DNA of 64,000 nucleotides from Opitutaceae bacterium (GCA_041395105.1 JAWLBB010000003.1:62001-126000), one strand, 5' to 3'; positions 9,526 to 19,081 are shown, counted from the stretch's first letter. Made by a program: numbers and translations. Notes: a model not told the origin generated them from the sequence alone.

Positions 9526-11115
9526 ATGCTCGACAAGCTGTTGAATCGAAACCTTCTCAGCCGGCGCAGGTTTATCCTGGCCGGAGCCTCAATTGCCGCC
9601 GCCCCGCTGCTTCGCTCCCGGGTTTTCGATCCCATCGGGGAGCCTGAAGGCGGGCTCTTTTCACTTGGGGTGGCTTCGGGTGATCCCCTGTCGGACGGTT
9701 TTGTGCTCTGGACCCGGTTGGCTCCGCGGCCAAACGAGCCAGGCGGAGGCATGTCACCCGAGCCCGTCGAGGTCAGCTGGGAAGTGGCTGAGGATGAATC
9801 GATGAACCGCATCGTCCGGAAAGGCATCGCTGTGGCCGAGGCGGCCTGGGCGCATTCCGTTCACGTCGAGATCGCGGGGCTCCCGTCCGATCGGTGGTTC
9901 TGGTACCGGTTTCGGGCCGGCCCCGAGGTCAGCCCCACGGGAAGAACTCGAACGCTTCCCCGGGAGGGTGCCCTGCCTGAGCGGCTCAACTTCGCCTTCG
10001 CTTCCTGCCAAAAATACGAGATGGGCTATTACACAGCCTATGAGCACATGGCGCGCGAGGATCTCGATCTGGTGGTCTTTCTGGGCGATTATATTTATGA
10101 GGATGAGGACTCCTCCAAGGGGGTCAGGCCCCATGGGCTGGAAGCCATCCGCACCCTGGACGACTATCGGTTGCGCTACGCCGTCTACAAATCGGACCGG
10201 GCACTGCAGAAGGCCCACGCCATGGCTCCGTGGATTGTGACCTGGGACGACCACGAAGTTGAGAACGACTACGCGGGCGATGTTCCGAAACGCCCCGAGG
10301 ATTATTCAGAATCCGCATTCCTGCAAAGGCGCGCCGACGCCTACCGTGCCTACTACGAACATATGCCGCTCAGGTCGACGGCGAGGCCGTCCGGACCGGA
10401 TTTGACGCTCTACCGGCGGTTCGACTATGGACGGCTCGCGCGATTCCACGTTCTTGATACGCGCCAGTATCGGTCCAATCAGCCGAGCGGGCCGAGAAGG
10501 CAGCCGTTCAGTCCGGCGCTGGAAGACCCGACCGTCACCATGCTGGGAACCGAACAGCGCCTCTGGCTGGCCGATGGGCTCTCCCATTCTCCGGCCATCT
10601 GGAACATCCTCGCCCAGCAGGTCCTGATGGCCCCGGTTGATCTGGAACCCGGCTCCGAGACCTCTTTCGACGTGGACAAGTGGTCGGGCTACGGAAACGA
10701 ACGGCGGTGGCTTCTGTCCTATCTGCGGGAGGCGAATGTCTCCAATCCGGTGGTCCTGACCGGCGATCTCCATGAGAATTGGGCCAATGAACTCTGGATT
10801 GACGCCGATCAGGATGTCACGGACCCTGTGGCGGTCGAACTGGTCGGGACGTCAATCAGCTCGAGTGGCAACGGGGTGGGGGAGCCGGACTACCTGGCGG
10901 AACTTCTGGCCGAAAATCCCTGGGTCAAGTTTCACAACGACCGACGGGGATATGTCCGCTGCAGGGTGACACCCGCGGAATGGCGGGTCGACTTCCAGAC
11001 GGTGCCGTATATCGACAGGCGTGGCGCCCCGCTCGAAACAAGCGCGTCATTCCTGGTCGCGAGTGGTGACTCCCATCTGCATCGGGCGCCGGGTGGCCCG
11101 TACCCGCCTGAATGA
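9526..11115 (+). CDS. phoD: PhoD-family alkaline phosphatase/phosphodiesterase, Tat-exported
   Basis: A 529-residue protein. The N-terminus has a twin-arginine motif (SRRRFI, residues 12-17) and a hydrophobic segment ending near AAAPLL, which indicates folded export by Tat. An N-terminal beta domain (~40-135, containing GVASGDPLSDGFVLWTRL) precedes the phosphoesterase domain. The metal-site motifs are all present: FAFASCQ, FLGDYIYED, WDDHEVENDY and LTGDLHENW. The family hydrolyses phosphate mono- and diesters using Ca2+ and Fe3+, usually under phosphate limitation. No Pho box was recognised upstream. Length and motifs are normal for the family. Confidence 0.93.
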   Translation: MLDKLLNRNLLSRRRFILAGASIAAAPLLRSRVFDPIGEPEGGLFSLGVASGDPLSDGFVLWTRLAPRPNEPGGGMSPEPVEVSWEVAEDESMNRIVRKGIAVAEAAWAHSVHVEIAGLPSDRWFWYRFRAGPEVSPTGRTRTLPREGALPERLNFAFASCQKYEMGYYTAYEHMAREDLDLVVFLGDYIYEDEDSSKGVRPHGLEAIRTLDDYRLRYAVYKSDRALQKAHAMAPWIVTWDDHEVENDYAGDVPKRPEDYSESAFLQRRADAYRAYYEHMPLRSTARPSGPDLTLYRRFDYGRLARFHVLDTRQYRSNQPSGPRRQPFSPALEDPTVTMLGTEQRLWLADGLSHSPAIWNILAQQVLMAPVDLEPGSETSFDVDKWSGYGNERRWLLSYLREANVSNPVVLTGDLHENWANELWIDADQDVTDPVAVELVGTSISSSGNGVGEPDYLAELLAENPWVKFHNDRRGYVRCRVTPAEWRVDFQTVPYIDRRGAPLETSASFLVASGDSHLHRAPGGPYPPE

Positions 11116-11596
11116 ACGCGAAGGGCGTCTCGCAAGAGTCGAATAACCGAGGCCGGACACTCCGACGAAGAACCAGCCACAACCAGGCCGGACATATCCG
11201 AACTCGAAAGAAAACGTAGCATGCAACGTATTCTTTTTGCCGCCCAAAAGAAACCGTATTGTGCTGGAATGGCGCTCAGTTTGCGAAAGAATCGGATCAG
11301 CCAACGAGGTGTTGATTGAGCTGGCGGCGGGTCCGGAGGCCCTCGCCCTACCACCTGAAACCGGAGCATGCATGGTAGATGACATGTAGCCGACAGGGAA
11401 GCAGAAGGGGTCAATGTTCAGATTTCAGTTCTCTTGGAAACAACGCTCTTGAAGGAGGTAGGTCCATTCAGAGCATCATGTTGTCCTGGGTTCCTCGAAC
11501 ACAGCCGCTGGCAGGGACTGACCCCGTCCTCTTGCTCCCCAACCGCCGCCTTGCCCAACGAACCCAATCAATCTCTGCGACACGCTTCAGCAAAAC
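11116..11596. other. Intergenic gap holding repeat copies only
   Basis: No supported gene. Contains a copy of the 220 bp repeat (11267-11385), a GGGGTCAATGTTCAG piece at ~11404 and a GGGACTGACCCCGTCC piece at ~11514. Confidence 0.55.
11267..11385 (+). repeat. Partial copy of the 5448-5668 element
   Basis: Starts with GAATGGCGCTCAG and follows the element through GGTCCGGAGGCCCTCGCC to ACCACCTG with few mismatches, then diverges. It lacks the right-hand terminal repeat, so it is truncated. Confidence 0.75.
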
Positions 11597-12412
11597 TCAA
11601 GACAGCCTCTTGGAAGGAAACGGGCCGTAAGTCTCCGCCAGGTCATTGTCGGCATCATAGATGATCTTGCCATCTTTCACAAATGGCACGGCCATGGCCC
11701 ACTTCTTGATTTCATCTCCACCAATCGGGGCCGAGGCATACTGCGGCAGATAAATGCGGCGCATCCGCTTTGTCAGATTGGGGCCGCTGCGATGCAGGGT
11801 GTAACTCGTGAAACAGGCGATACTGCCGGCGGGAGCAATCACGGGATCTCCGGGATCGTCGCCGGTGTAGCCCACCAGATCATGCGTGCCGGGTTCCTCG
11901 ATGTGTTCCACGATCTTATCCGCCGTGCCACCACGGGAATGTGGGAGGATATAGGCCGTGCCATTGGCCTCACTCACATCATCGAGCGTGACCCAGCAAG
12001 TCAGATACGGAGGGTGTGCGACGTCGGGATGGCTGCGTTTCACGTAGCCGCTGTCTTGATGCCAACTGAACTTCATTCCCTGCTCCGCATTCTTGACGAC
12101 CCATTGTTCATTGAACAAGAACACATCGGGACCGAGGGCGGCTTGGGCAATTTCCGCCATCATGGGACTGAAAATGAACTCCCGCATCCGCTGGCTCAAC
12201 CGATAGAGGTTGCCAATGAAGTATCGGCGACCTCGATGATTGATCCCATCCACCATGATACCCTTGCTGTCCATCTGAGAATCCTTGTAGCCGAGGAAAT
12301 AGGAACACTACTCGCGAAGCATCGTCAGTGTGTCAGGTGGGATGATTCCCGGTAGGATCATGTAGCCTTCGGTGTGATAGAGATCGCGCTGTTCAGGTGT
12401 AATGAGGGTCAT
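11597..12412 (-). pseudogene. Phytanoyl-CoA dioxygenase family gene with in-frame TAG at codon 35
   Basis: An ATG at 12412 opens a frame (start MTLITPEQRDLYHTEGYMIL) that reaches TAG at 12308-12310 and then continues in the same frame for 237 codons. Both sides belong to one PhyH-type protein: the N-terminal segment and, after the stop, CSYFLGYKDSQMD leading into the double-stranded beta-helix. Fe(II)/2-oxoglutarate ligands are plausible in FSWHQDSGY (His, Asp) and TLHRSGPN (distal His). The family hydroxylates small organic molecules. As read, the gene makes only a 34-residue peptide unless translation restarts at the downstream ATG at 12274, which would lose the first helix. Causes could be a nonsense mutation or a base error. 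Confidence 0.75.
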
Positions 12413-12542
12413 CGTGCTGAAGGTTGGGGGAGTCTGGCTGGGACCTGTCGTTGCAGGCCAAGTTGAGAATACCGGGGAAGTCTAGGTCGTCGGCAGCCTG
12501 ACTGTCGCGTTCAATCTTCTCGAATGGGTAACTAAAGGGCTT

Positions 12543-12576
12543 GGGATGGGGTCAGCCCGGGTATTGAAGTAATCAC
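12543..12576. repeat. Dispersed GGGGTCAG block, twin of 5414-5446
   Basis: GGGATGGGGTCAGCCC followed by GTATTGAAGTAATCAC, nearly identical to 5414-5446. Confidence 0.55.
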
Positions 12577-12689
12577 CGCAGGCTTCCTGCGTTTACACGG
12601 GGCGCCTTAGGTCCTGTTCCCAGTCCTGGTCAGTCCCGGGACGCTGAACTTTGGCCGCTGACTGACCGTCGAGCCGCTTATCGTTGTTT

Positions 12690-12895
12690 TTTCTCGGACA
12701 ACAGTTGCGGCTGGCCGGGCCTCCGGCTCGTCGAGCCTACGCCTCGGAGAGGACGTCCAGCCCTATCACGGACGCTCCGTTTTCAGGTGGTAGGGCGGGG
12801 CCTCCGGACCCGCCGTCGAAGAGCAAACAGAGCTTTGTTGGCTCATTGCGCCTTGGCGCTAACCAGGCGTCATTCTATTATGCTACAGTTTCTTT
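12690..12895 (-). repeat. Inverted, diverged copy of the 5448-5668 element
   Basis: Read on the minus strand it follows the same order as the 5448 copy: CCCTACCACCTG, the GGAGGCCC block, then GGCTCGACGAGCCGGAGG and a CGGACAAC stretch. It ends ~70 bp downstream of the hydrolase stop. ATTCTATTATGCTACAG near 12870 matches the sequence just outside the first copy's right end. Confidence 0.6.
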
Positions 12896-12965
12896 CCAAT
12901 GCTGCCGGTAATGCCTTTGCGTCCCCACTGCTGGTGCGCTGGAGATTCGTAGGCAGGGTGATGCC

Positions 12966-13912
12966 TCAAGTCGGCGGAAGGGGAGACGGGGGGTTCGAAA
13001 GGTGATCGAGGATGGCCGCGGCCAGGGCTTCGGGCTCCTCCTCGGGCGCCGAGTGGCCGCACTGCTCGAGGATGATGAGGTGCGCCTGCGGCAGGGTTTC
13101 GGCGACGCGCCGGCAGGGCTCGACCCCGACCACTGCGTCGTGGCGACCCGCGACGACCAGAGTGGGCGCCGGAATGCGTTCGAAGGGCAGGGTGAATCCC
13201 CGGGTGCCTGCATGGCCGCGCCGAAGCCGCGGAACGCGTCGCCGAGGCCCTCGATCAGGAGACGTTCCCGGTAGGCCTCGGCAATTTCCGAGGTGAGGAG
13301 GTCTTTTCGATGGTAGGCCATCCCGAGCGTGCGCCGGAAGCGGTCCGGGCTGGAAAGGAGGGCGCGGACCATCCCGTAGGCGAGCAGCCGTCCCGGTGCG
13401 ACGCGCAGGTACCAGGGTGGCTTCTCGAATTCGGCGGCCGGGCTGATCAGGACGAGGCGGTCGACCCGGTCGGGGAAGTCCGCGGCCAGGACCATCGCGA
13501 GGGCGGCGCCGTAGGAATGGCCGACGACGGTGGCCTGCCCGACGCCCAGGTGGTCGAGGACCGAAAGGACCATCCGGACCTGGCCGTCCGGCGTGTAGGG
13601 CTCCGTCCGGGCCGGGCGTTCGGTGAACCCGAACCCGTTGAGGTCGATCGCCACCACCCGGTGGTGCTCCGCCAGCAGGGGCGCCAGCTTTTGAAAGGAA
13701 AAGGTGGAGGCGGCGAAGCCGTGCAGAAGGACGACCGGTCGGCCCGCCCCGGTCACCTCGACGTGGACCCGCCGTCCATCGACCTCGACAAGCTGGTCGC
13801 CGGGAAGCGCGGCAACGGCCTCACGGTAGGGGGTCAGCGAGACGCAGCCGGGAAGCAGGGAGAGGGCGGCCAGACTCATGAGTCGGATGATGAAGCGGCG
13901 AGGCGCGGGCAT
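12966..13912 (-). pseudogene. Lipoprotein alpha/beta hydrolase, frameshifted near 13200
   Basis: The start at 13912 (MPAPRRF) gives a lipoprotein signal with the lipobox LLPGC. An alpha/beta hydrolase core follows, with HGFAAS (oxyanion region) and the nucleophile elbow VVGHSYGAA. After GFGAAMQ the frame goes wrong. The family sequence continues in the +1 frame with GFTLPFERIPAPTLVV, RHDAVVG (catalytic Asp) and QCGHSAPEE (catalytic His), and stops at 12966. So one single-base indel in the ATCCCCGGG run (~13196-13204) separates Ser from Asp/His. Without it the protein would be ~315 residues, normal for the family. It sits 5 bp after the DUF2214 gene, so the two are probably co-transcribed. Confidence 0.75.
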
Positions 13913-13917
13913 CAGCC

Positions 13918-14361
13918 TCAGGTCGACAGGCCGATCCCGCGGGCCATCAGAGTGGCGAGCAGCGGCATGGCGAAGAGCAGGATCAGCTCGAGCCGGACGC
14001 TCCAGATCAAGGAAGCCGGGATGGCGACCTCGTCGGAGGGTTCGCCCTTGCGCTGGCGACCGAAGAAGACGCTCGGGTAGATCGAGATCAGCCCGACGAG
14101 GAGGAAGAGGGTGATCTTCAGGTGAAAGATGCCGTTGGGGGAGTAGAAGGAGGCGGGCTTGCCGACCACGAACCACTGCAGCAGGCCGGTGACCAATACG
14201 ATGACCGCGCTTATCCCGTAGACCAGGTCGATCCGCTGCAGGCGCGCGAGCTGCAGACGCGTGAGCCGCGGCTGCAGACCCCAGTGCTGGGCGGCCACCG
14301 CGGCCACCAGGGTGAGGATCGAAGCGAAGTGGAGGTAGCGTACCAGGATGTCGGCAGTCAT
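13918..14361 (-). CDS. DUF2214-type four-helix membrane protein
   Basis: A 147-residue protein with four hydrophobic segments (~10-27, ~45-62, ~80-100 and ~122-142). Family-like features are VRYLHFASILTL at the start and IFHLKITLFLLVGLISIYP in the middle. The family is a conserved inner-membrane protein of unknown role. It is followed after 5 bp by the frameshifted hydrolase gene, forming a two-gene unit. No catalytic residues can be assigned. Confidence 0.75.
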   Translation of the reverse strand: MTADILVRYLHFASILTLVAAVAAQHWGLQPRLTRLQLARLQRIDLVYGISAVIVLVTGLLQWFVVGKPASFYSPNGIFHLKITLFLLVGLISIYPSVFFGRQRKGEPSDEVAIPASLIWSVRLELILLFAMPLLATLMARGIGLST

Positions 14362-14491
14362 GACTCGAAGCGGATGAGATGACGGTTATCCGTTAAACTG
14401 TCCCGCGCAACAACCCCGCTGAAGTATTGCCCGGAAACCCGACCCGGTTCCCCCATCGGGAGATCCGGTCGGGCGGGACCCGCCGCCGCCT

Positions 14492-14983
14492 TCAGAGCGT
14501 CTCGCTTCGGACGCGCTGCTCCTTGCCCTTCATGCGCAGGACCCAGCGAAGGCAGAAGTGGGCGGGATCGGCCGGTTTGAGATAGAGCATCGGACACAGC
14601 CCGGGAATGACGATGGCCCCGGCGCCGCGCAGCCGCTCGATGGCTTCGGCCGTAGCGGCGCCGGGGCTCATCGCATCGTGGAGCCAGACGAAGGGGACGC
14701 GGGCGGCGATGCAGTCCTCGACCGCCTCGGTGACCTGCGGGGGATCGACATAGAGAAGCACGGCCTCGACCGGTGGGTCGATCCGGGTGAGCGACGAGGC
14801 GCGGTCTGCCGCAGGGTCGTCGGCGAATGCGGGGTTTACCGCGATCACCTCGGCTCCCCGCTTGCCCAACTTCCGGGCCACCCATTCCCCGGGAGCCGGC
14901 TTGCCCGTCTCCACGCCCCAGATCGCGATGCGTTTTTTGCCGAGGAATTCCCGGACCCGTTTCTCGAATGAACCGTCCGTCAT
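14492..14983 (-). CDS. CoA-binding (Rossmann) protein, YccU-like
   Basis: A 163-residue protein with a single CoA-binding Rossmann fold: KRIAIWGV at the first strand, VIAVNPAF, AVLLYVDPPQVTEAVEDC and FVWLHDAMSPGAA. This is the length of stand-alone CoA_binding_2 proteins, whose exact function is not established. The start at 14983 is preferred over longer alternatives because AAAAGGAGAG lies 7-8 bp upstream and the fold begins directly after it. It is ~130 bp upstream of the DUF2214 gene on the same strand. Confidence 0.8.
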   Translation of the reverse strand: MTDGSFEKRVREFLGKKRIAIWGVETGKPAPGEWVARKLGKRGAEVIAVNPAFADDPAADRASSLTRIDPPVEAVLLYVDPPQVTEAVEDCIAARVPFVWLHDAMSPGAATAEAIERLRGAGAIVIPGLCPMLYLKPADPAHFCLRWVLRMKGKEQRVRSETL

Positions 14984-15529
14984 GATCTTGCTCTCCTTTT
15001 TGCCGCCGTGGCGGCGGATCGAGAATAGCCGGCCAGGCCCGCCCGGTTCAAGCTTTCCCGGGGGGAAGACGAAGCGTCCTCCCGGATTCCTCTGGTCGGG
15101 AAAGCCACGATCTCCTGCCGGAACGGGCAATGACTTGCCGGTGGCTCCGGTCAGAATGGGAGAGGCGAAAGAGGGCACCTTTCAGGTTTCGGGAGGAAAG
15201 GCCCCGCATATCCCCTGGGCGTGGCGCGTGCCACCGGTGGGCTCCGGGTTAGTCCGAGGCAAAATTGGTGGGATCGTTCGATTTTCGGCGGCCGGAAGCG
15301 GCAGTGTTTCAAGGGTGCCGAGGCGATTTCTCAGTCGGCCGGAGGGGGTGGAACGGGCGTGCGGCGATTGCTCGTCGCGGGCTGGAACGACTGTCCGTCG
15401 GGCCTTGCCTTAACGGGAGTTTCCGTCGAAGTTTTTGGGGTGTCCGGACAAGGTTCTCCGCCTTCCTGAGCGGAGACCGGGGCGAAACCCAAGGTCCCGG
15501 GATTCCGGCCTTCCGCACTGTTACCCGTC

Positions 15530-16870
15530 ATGAAATCGCTTGAAGACAAACTGAAGAATTGGAAGAGCCCCGTCGACATGCTGCGCAATGCGCCGGTCGG
15601 CCCCTATGTGTTCCCGATCAAGCCGGAGTTCAGCAACTGGCGGGACGAGCAGGAGGCCTGGCTGAAGACGGCCGCGCTCTTCGACCTCTCGCACCACATG
15701 ACCGACATCTATTTCGAGGGCCCGGACCTCATGCGGTTGCTCTCGGACCTCGCGGTCAACACCTTCGCCAATTTCGGGCCGGGCAAGGCCAAGCAGATCG
15801 TGTGCTGCAACCCGGAGGGCTACGTAATCGGGGATGCCATCCTCTTCGGGCTGGGCGAGAACAAGGTGAACATCGGCGGTCGTCCGTCCGTTCCTCACTG
15901 GGTGGCCTACAATGCCGAGAAGGGCGGCTACAACGTGACGGTGACCCGTGACGAGCGCTCGGTCCAGAACCAGGGGCGGCGCAAGACCTTCCGCTTCCAG
16001 ATCCAGGGCCCGCACTCGATGGCCATCCTGGAGAAGGTGGTCGACGGTCCGATGCCGGTGGTCAAGTTCTTCAACATCGCCTCGTTGTCCATCGCGGGAC
16101 GGCCGATCCAGGCGCTCGGCCACGGCATGGCCCGCACGCAGGGGATGGAACTGTTCGGTCCGTCGGAATACGGCGAGGACGTCCGCGCCGCGCTGCTGAA
16201 GGCCGGCGCCGATTTCGGCCTTCGCGAGGTCGGCGGCCGGGCCTACTCGACCGTCTCGCCCGAGTCGGGCTGGATTCCGTCGCCGATGCCGGCCCTGTTC
16301 AGCGAGTCGATGAAGGCCTACCGCGAATGGCTGCCGGCCGACGGATTCGAGGCCAACGCGTCGATCGGCGGCAGCTTTGTCTCGGACCGGATCGAGGACT
16401 ATTACCAGACGCCCTGGGACCTCGGCTACGGGCGCCACGTGAAGTTCGACCATGACTTCGTGGGCCGGGCCGCCCTCGAGGCGATGGCCGACAAGCCCCA
16501 CCGCGAAAAGGTCTGGCTGGTCTGGAACAATGACGACGTGCTCCGGATCTACGCCAGCGCCCTGGGGCACGGTGACCGGTTCAAGCACCTGGAAATGCCC
16601 GGCGCCCAGTATTCAACCCTGCCGTTCGACCAGGTGCTCATGGACGGGAAGCTGGTCGGGCTCTCGACCTACAACGTCTACACCTCCAACACACGGGCCT
16701 GGGTTTCACTGGCCATGGTCAACCGCGAGGCCGCGGCCGACGGGACGGAGGTCACGGTCATCTGGGGCGAGGAAAACGGCGGCACGGCCAAGCCTTCAGT
16801 CGAGCGTCATGTCCAGACCGAGGTGGGCGCGGTCGTTCGCACCTCGCGTCCGGTGCCGGAGGAGCATTGA
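15530..16870 (+). CDS. THF-dependent O-demethylase, LigM/DesA-like (GcvT fold)
   Basis: A 446-residue protein resembling vanillate/3-O-methylgallate and syringate O-demethylases along its length. Shared segments include PEFSNWRDEQ, LFDLSHHM, GYVIGDAI, FRFQIQGP, ESGWIPSPMPA, AYREWLPA and WGEENGGT. These enzymes move the methyl group of a methoxylated aromatic to tetrahydrofolate, giving 5-methyl-THF. The neighbouring methylenetetrahydrofolate reductase and URO-D-type methyltransferase fit this: the methyl group can be oxidised, or passed to a corrinoid or thiol. The substrate cannot be told from sequence, and other GcvT-fold demethylases such as DmdA are more distant alternatives. First gene of a plus-strand run of three. 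Confidence 0.85.
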   Translation: MKSLEDKLKNWKSPVDMLRNAPVGPYVFPIKPEFSNWRDEQEAWLKTAALFDLSHHMTDIYFEGPDLMRLLSDLAVNTFANFGPGKAKQIVCCNPEGYVIGDAILFGLGENKVNIGGRPSVPHWVAYNAEKGGYNVTVTRDERSVQNQGRRKTFRFQIQGPHSMAILEKVVDGPMPVVKFFNIASLSIAGRPIQALGHGMARTQGMELFGPSEYGEDVRAALLKAGADFGLREVGGRAYSTVSPESGWIPSPMPALFSESMKAYREWLPADGFEANASIGGSFVSDRIEDYYQTPWDLGYGRHVKFDHDFVGRAALEAMADKPHREKVWLVWNNDDVLRIYASALGHGDRFKHLEMPGAQYSTLPFDQVLMDGKLVGLSTYNVYTSNTRAWVSLAMVNREAAADGTEVTVIWGEENGGTAKPSVERHVQTEVGAVVRTSRPVPEEH

Positions 16871-16934
16871 GGCGTTCCCACCGCGATCGACCGGGCAGGG
16901 GCCCGCTTCATGCTGCCGCACCGGACAACCACAC

Positions 16935-17750
16935 ATGACGACTGACGCGCAGATCCGCTGGACCCTTGAGGTCGTGCCCGCCCACGCCGACCGGGTTTCG
17001 GTCGCACGCGGCCTGGTCGACGAGGTCTTCGTGACCATGATACCGGGTTCCGAAATCCGGGCGATCCTCACGGCAATCGAGACCATCGCGGGCCAGGGTT
17101 TCGCACCGGTTCCGCACATCGCTGCGCGCGAATTCCGGAGCGAGGCCGAATTGGATACCTTCCTGGAAGGTATCCGCAGTCTTGGGATTGCCAAGGCGCT
17201 GGTCCTGGCCGGCGGCATTGGTCGTCCGGCCGGCCCCTTCACGGAAAGCCTCGATGTCCTGCGGACCCGGGCGTTCGAACGCTCGGGACTCAGGACCGTG
17301 GGCGTGGCAGGCCATCCCGAGGGCAATCCCGCTGACCCGGATCCCCGCCGGAGCCTCGAGCGGAAACTGGGATTCCTGCACGCAGCCGGCATCGAGGTGG
17401 AAATCGTCACCCAGTGGAGCTTCTCTCCGGAAAACGTTACCACCTACATCGAGGACCTGCGCCGGACCGGGATCAACGAGACCGTGGCGGTCGGAGTGGC
17501 GGGTCCGGCCTCGCTCAAGACGCTCCTGAAGTATGCCAAGACCTGCGGGGTGTCCGCCGCGACGGAAGTCCTGAAGAAGCAGGGCTTCAATCTCGGACGG
17601 CTCCTGGTGTCGAACAAGCCCGAGGCCTTCGTCGCCGCGGTCCGGGGAACCCGCCGCTTTCACCTTTATCCGTTCGGGGGACTCGAGAAGTGCGCGCGTT
17701 GGCTGGAGGAGCAGAAAGCCAGGTCGGCCGGCGTCCGAGGGGCGGAGTAG
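16935..17750 (+). CDS. metF: Methylenetetrahydrofolate reductase family protein
   Basis: A 271-residue protein starting at the ATG at 16935. The open frame is longer upstream, but that part overlaps the LigM-like gene. The MTHFR barrel is visible: TLEVVPAHADR, PVPHIAARE, LGIAKALVLAGG, VGVAGHPEGNP, and IVTQWSFSPE near the flavin/folate site. The family interconverts 5,10-methylene-THF and 5-methyl-THF. Beside a methyl-THF-producing demethylase it probably runs oxidatively, feeding methyl groups into the one-carbon pool. It is somewhat shorter than E. coli MetF (~296), as in LigM-associated homologues. It begins 65 bp after the demethylase stop. Confidence 0.88.
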   Translation: MTTDAQIRWTLEVVPAHADRVSVARGLVDEVFVTMIPGSEIRAILTAIETIAGQGFAPVPHIAAREFRSEAELDTFLEGIRSLGIAKALVLAGGIGRPAGPFTESLDVLRTRAFERSGLRTVGVAGHPEGNPADPDPRRSLERKLGFLHAAGIEVEIVTQWSFSPENVTTYIEDLRRTGINETVAVGVAGPASLKTLLKYAKTCGVSAATEVLKKQGFNLGRLLVSNKPEAFVAAVRGTRRFHLYPFGGLEKCARWLEEQKARSAGVRGAE

Positions 17751-17828
17751 ACATCCGCGACCGGGCACAGGTGCGCGTTACGCGATCCGGGGATTGCGCC
17801 GGACGGGTACTCTCCGTAACCTTGCCGG

Positions 17829-18827
17829 GTGCGTGAGAGCATGACCCACCGCCGCCGTTTCCACGAAACGATGGGGCCTGGATCCCCGGACCGGGTGCCT
17901 TATTTTCAGGAAGGCATCCGTGCCGAAGTGCTCGAAGCCTGGCGCCGGCAGTCCCCCGGTGCCGTCGAGGCCCAGGCTTGGGTCCTGCAGGCGGATCCGA
18001 AGGTTGAACTGCAACCGGACCTGGAACCGGCTCCGGAGATGCCAGGGCGTCCGCGCTCCCGGACCGACCTGGCCGAAATGGAACGACGGCTTGATCCGCA
18101 CGACGCGGGACGGCTGGCCGCGATGGCGGGCGCCGTAAGCGAAGAACTTCAGTCCGCGGACACGGTGCGCATGCTGCGCATCCACCGGGGCTTTTTCCCT
18201 ACCCTGGGCGTGCGGAACTGGGAGCATTTCCAGGACCTGATGCTCCTCCTGGGCGATGACCCGGGCGTCGTCCGCGAGGCCATGCACATCCAGGGCCGCT
18301 TCTGCGCCGCTCTGGCCGAGCACATCCTGGAACAGACCGAGATCGATGCCGCTGTCTTCAGCGAACCCATCGGCGGGAACGCGGGGCCGCTGATCTCCCC
18401 GTCGATGTATCGTGATCTGCTCCTGCCGAGTTATCAGCCGGTGCTTAACGCTTTTTATCGGCATGGCGTTTCCACCATTATCTTTCGCACCTACGCCAAT
18501 GCGCGGATTCTCCTGCCGGCAGTCCTCGAATCCGGATTCAACTGTCTCTGGGCCTGCGAGGTGAATACCGCCGCAATGGATTACCGGTCCATCCGCCGCG
18601 AGTTCGGACGTGACCTGCGCCTGATCGGGGGGATCGACCTGGACGCGATCCGCGCCGGGCGCCACGCCATCGACCGCATCCTGCGCGAGGAGGTGCCGCC
18701 CCTCCTTGAAGAAGGCGGCTACATCCCGCTGGCCGACGGACGCGTCCGGGAGGACGTGGCCTTCACGGACTATCTCCATTACCGGCGCCTGCTCCGCGAA
18801 ATCACCCGATCTGCCGGGTCGGATTGA
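17829..18827 (+). CDS. URO-D-superfamily protein (methyltransferase-like)
   Basis: A 332-residue protein if the GTG at 17829 is used, or 328 from the ATG at 17841. The fold is the uroporphyrinogen decarboxylase barrel: ISPSMYRDLLLPSYQPVLNAF, TIIFRTYANARILLPAVLESG, LRLIGGIDLDAIRAG and a C-terminal GGYIPLADGRVREDVAF. HemE-type active-site arginine clusters near the N-terminus are not seen. The setting beside LigM and MetF suggests the corrinoid/cobalamin methyltransferase branch rather than haem synthesis. A degraded copy of the last ~50 codons lies at 6496-6665. Function in methyl transfer is inferred from context. Confidence 0.75.
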   Translation: MRESMTHRRRFHETMGPGSPDRVPYFQEGIRAEVLEAWRRQSPGAVEAQAWVLQADPKVELQPDLEPAPEMPGRPRSRTDLAEMERRLDPHDAGRLAAMAGAVSEELQSADTVRMLRIHRGFFPTLGVRNWEHFQDLMLLLGDDPGVVREAMHIQGRFCAALAEHILEQTEIDAAVFSEPIGGNAGPLISPSMYRDLLLPSYQPVLNAFYRHGVSTIIFRTYANARILLPAVLESGFNCLWACEVNTAAMDYRSIRREFGRDLRLIGGIDLDAIRAGRHAIDRILREEVPPLLEEGGYIPLADGRVREDVAFTDYLHYRRLLREITRSAGSD

Positions 18828-19081
18828 GCGCGGTTGAGCCGGGTCGATAGGCACCAGCGGAGTCCCCTTTGGCACCATCCCATGCCCACCGCCATGCTCT
18901 ACTGACCATACCTGGGCAATTGACGGGTCTCTCGAATGCCTGAGAGTGGTTCACAGCTGGAACAAAATCGTTTGCGTATTTTGAAAAAGAACCTCTACCA
19001 GTGAAATGCAGGCTACCTGACGCACCTCTGAACGGCATCCGGATAGCTATCGCCTATCCAGGAAAGCCAACAACGATTAAC

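Noticed and set aside
15521..16588. A 355-codon minus-strand frame
   Set aside because: Antisense to the LigM-like gene; no domain signature.
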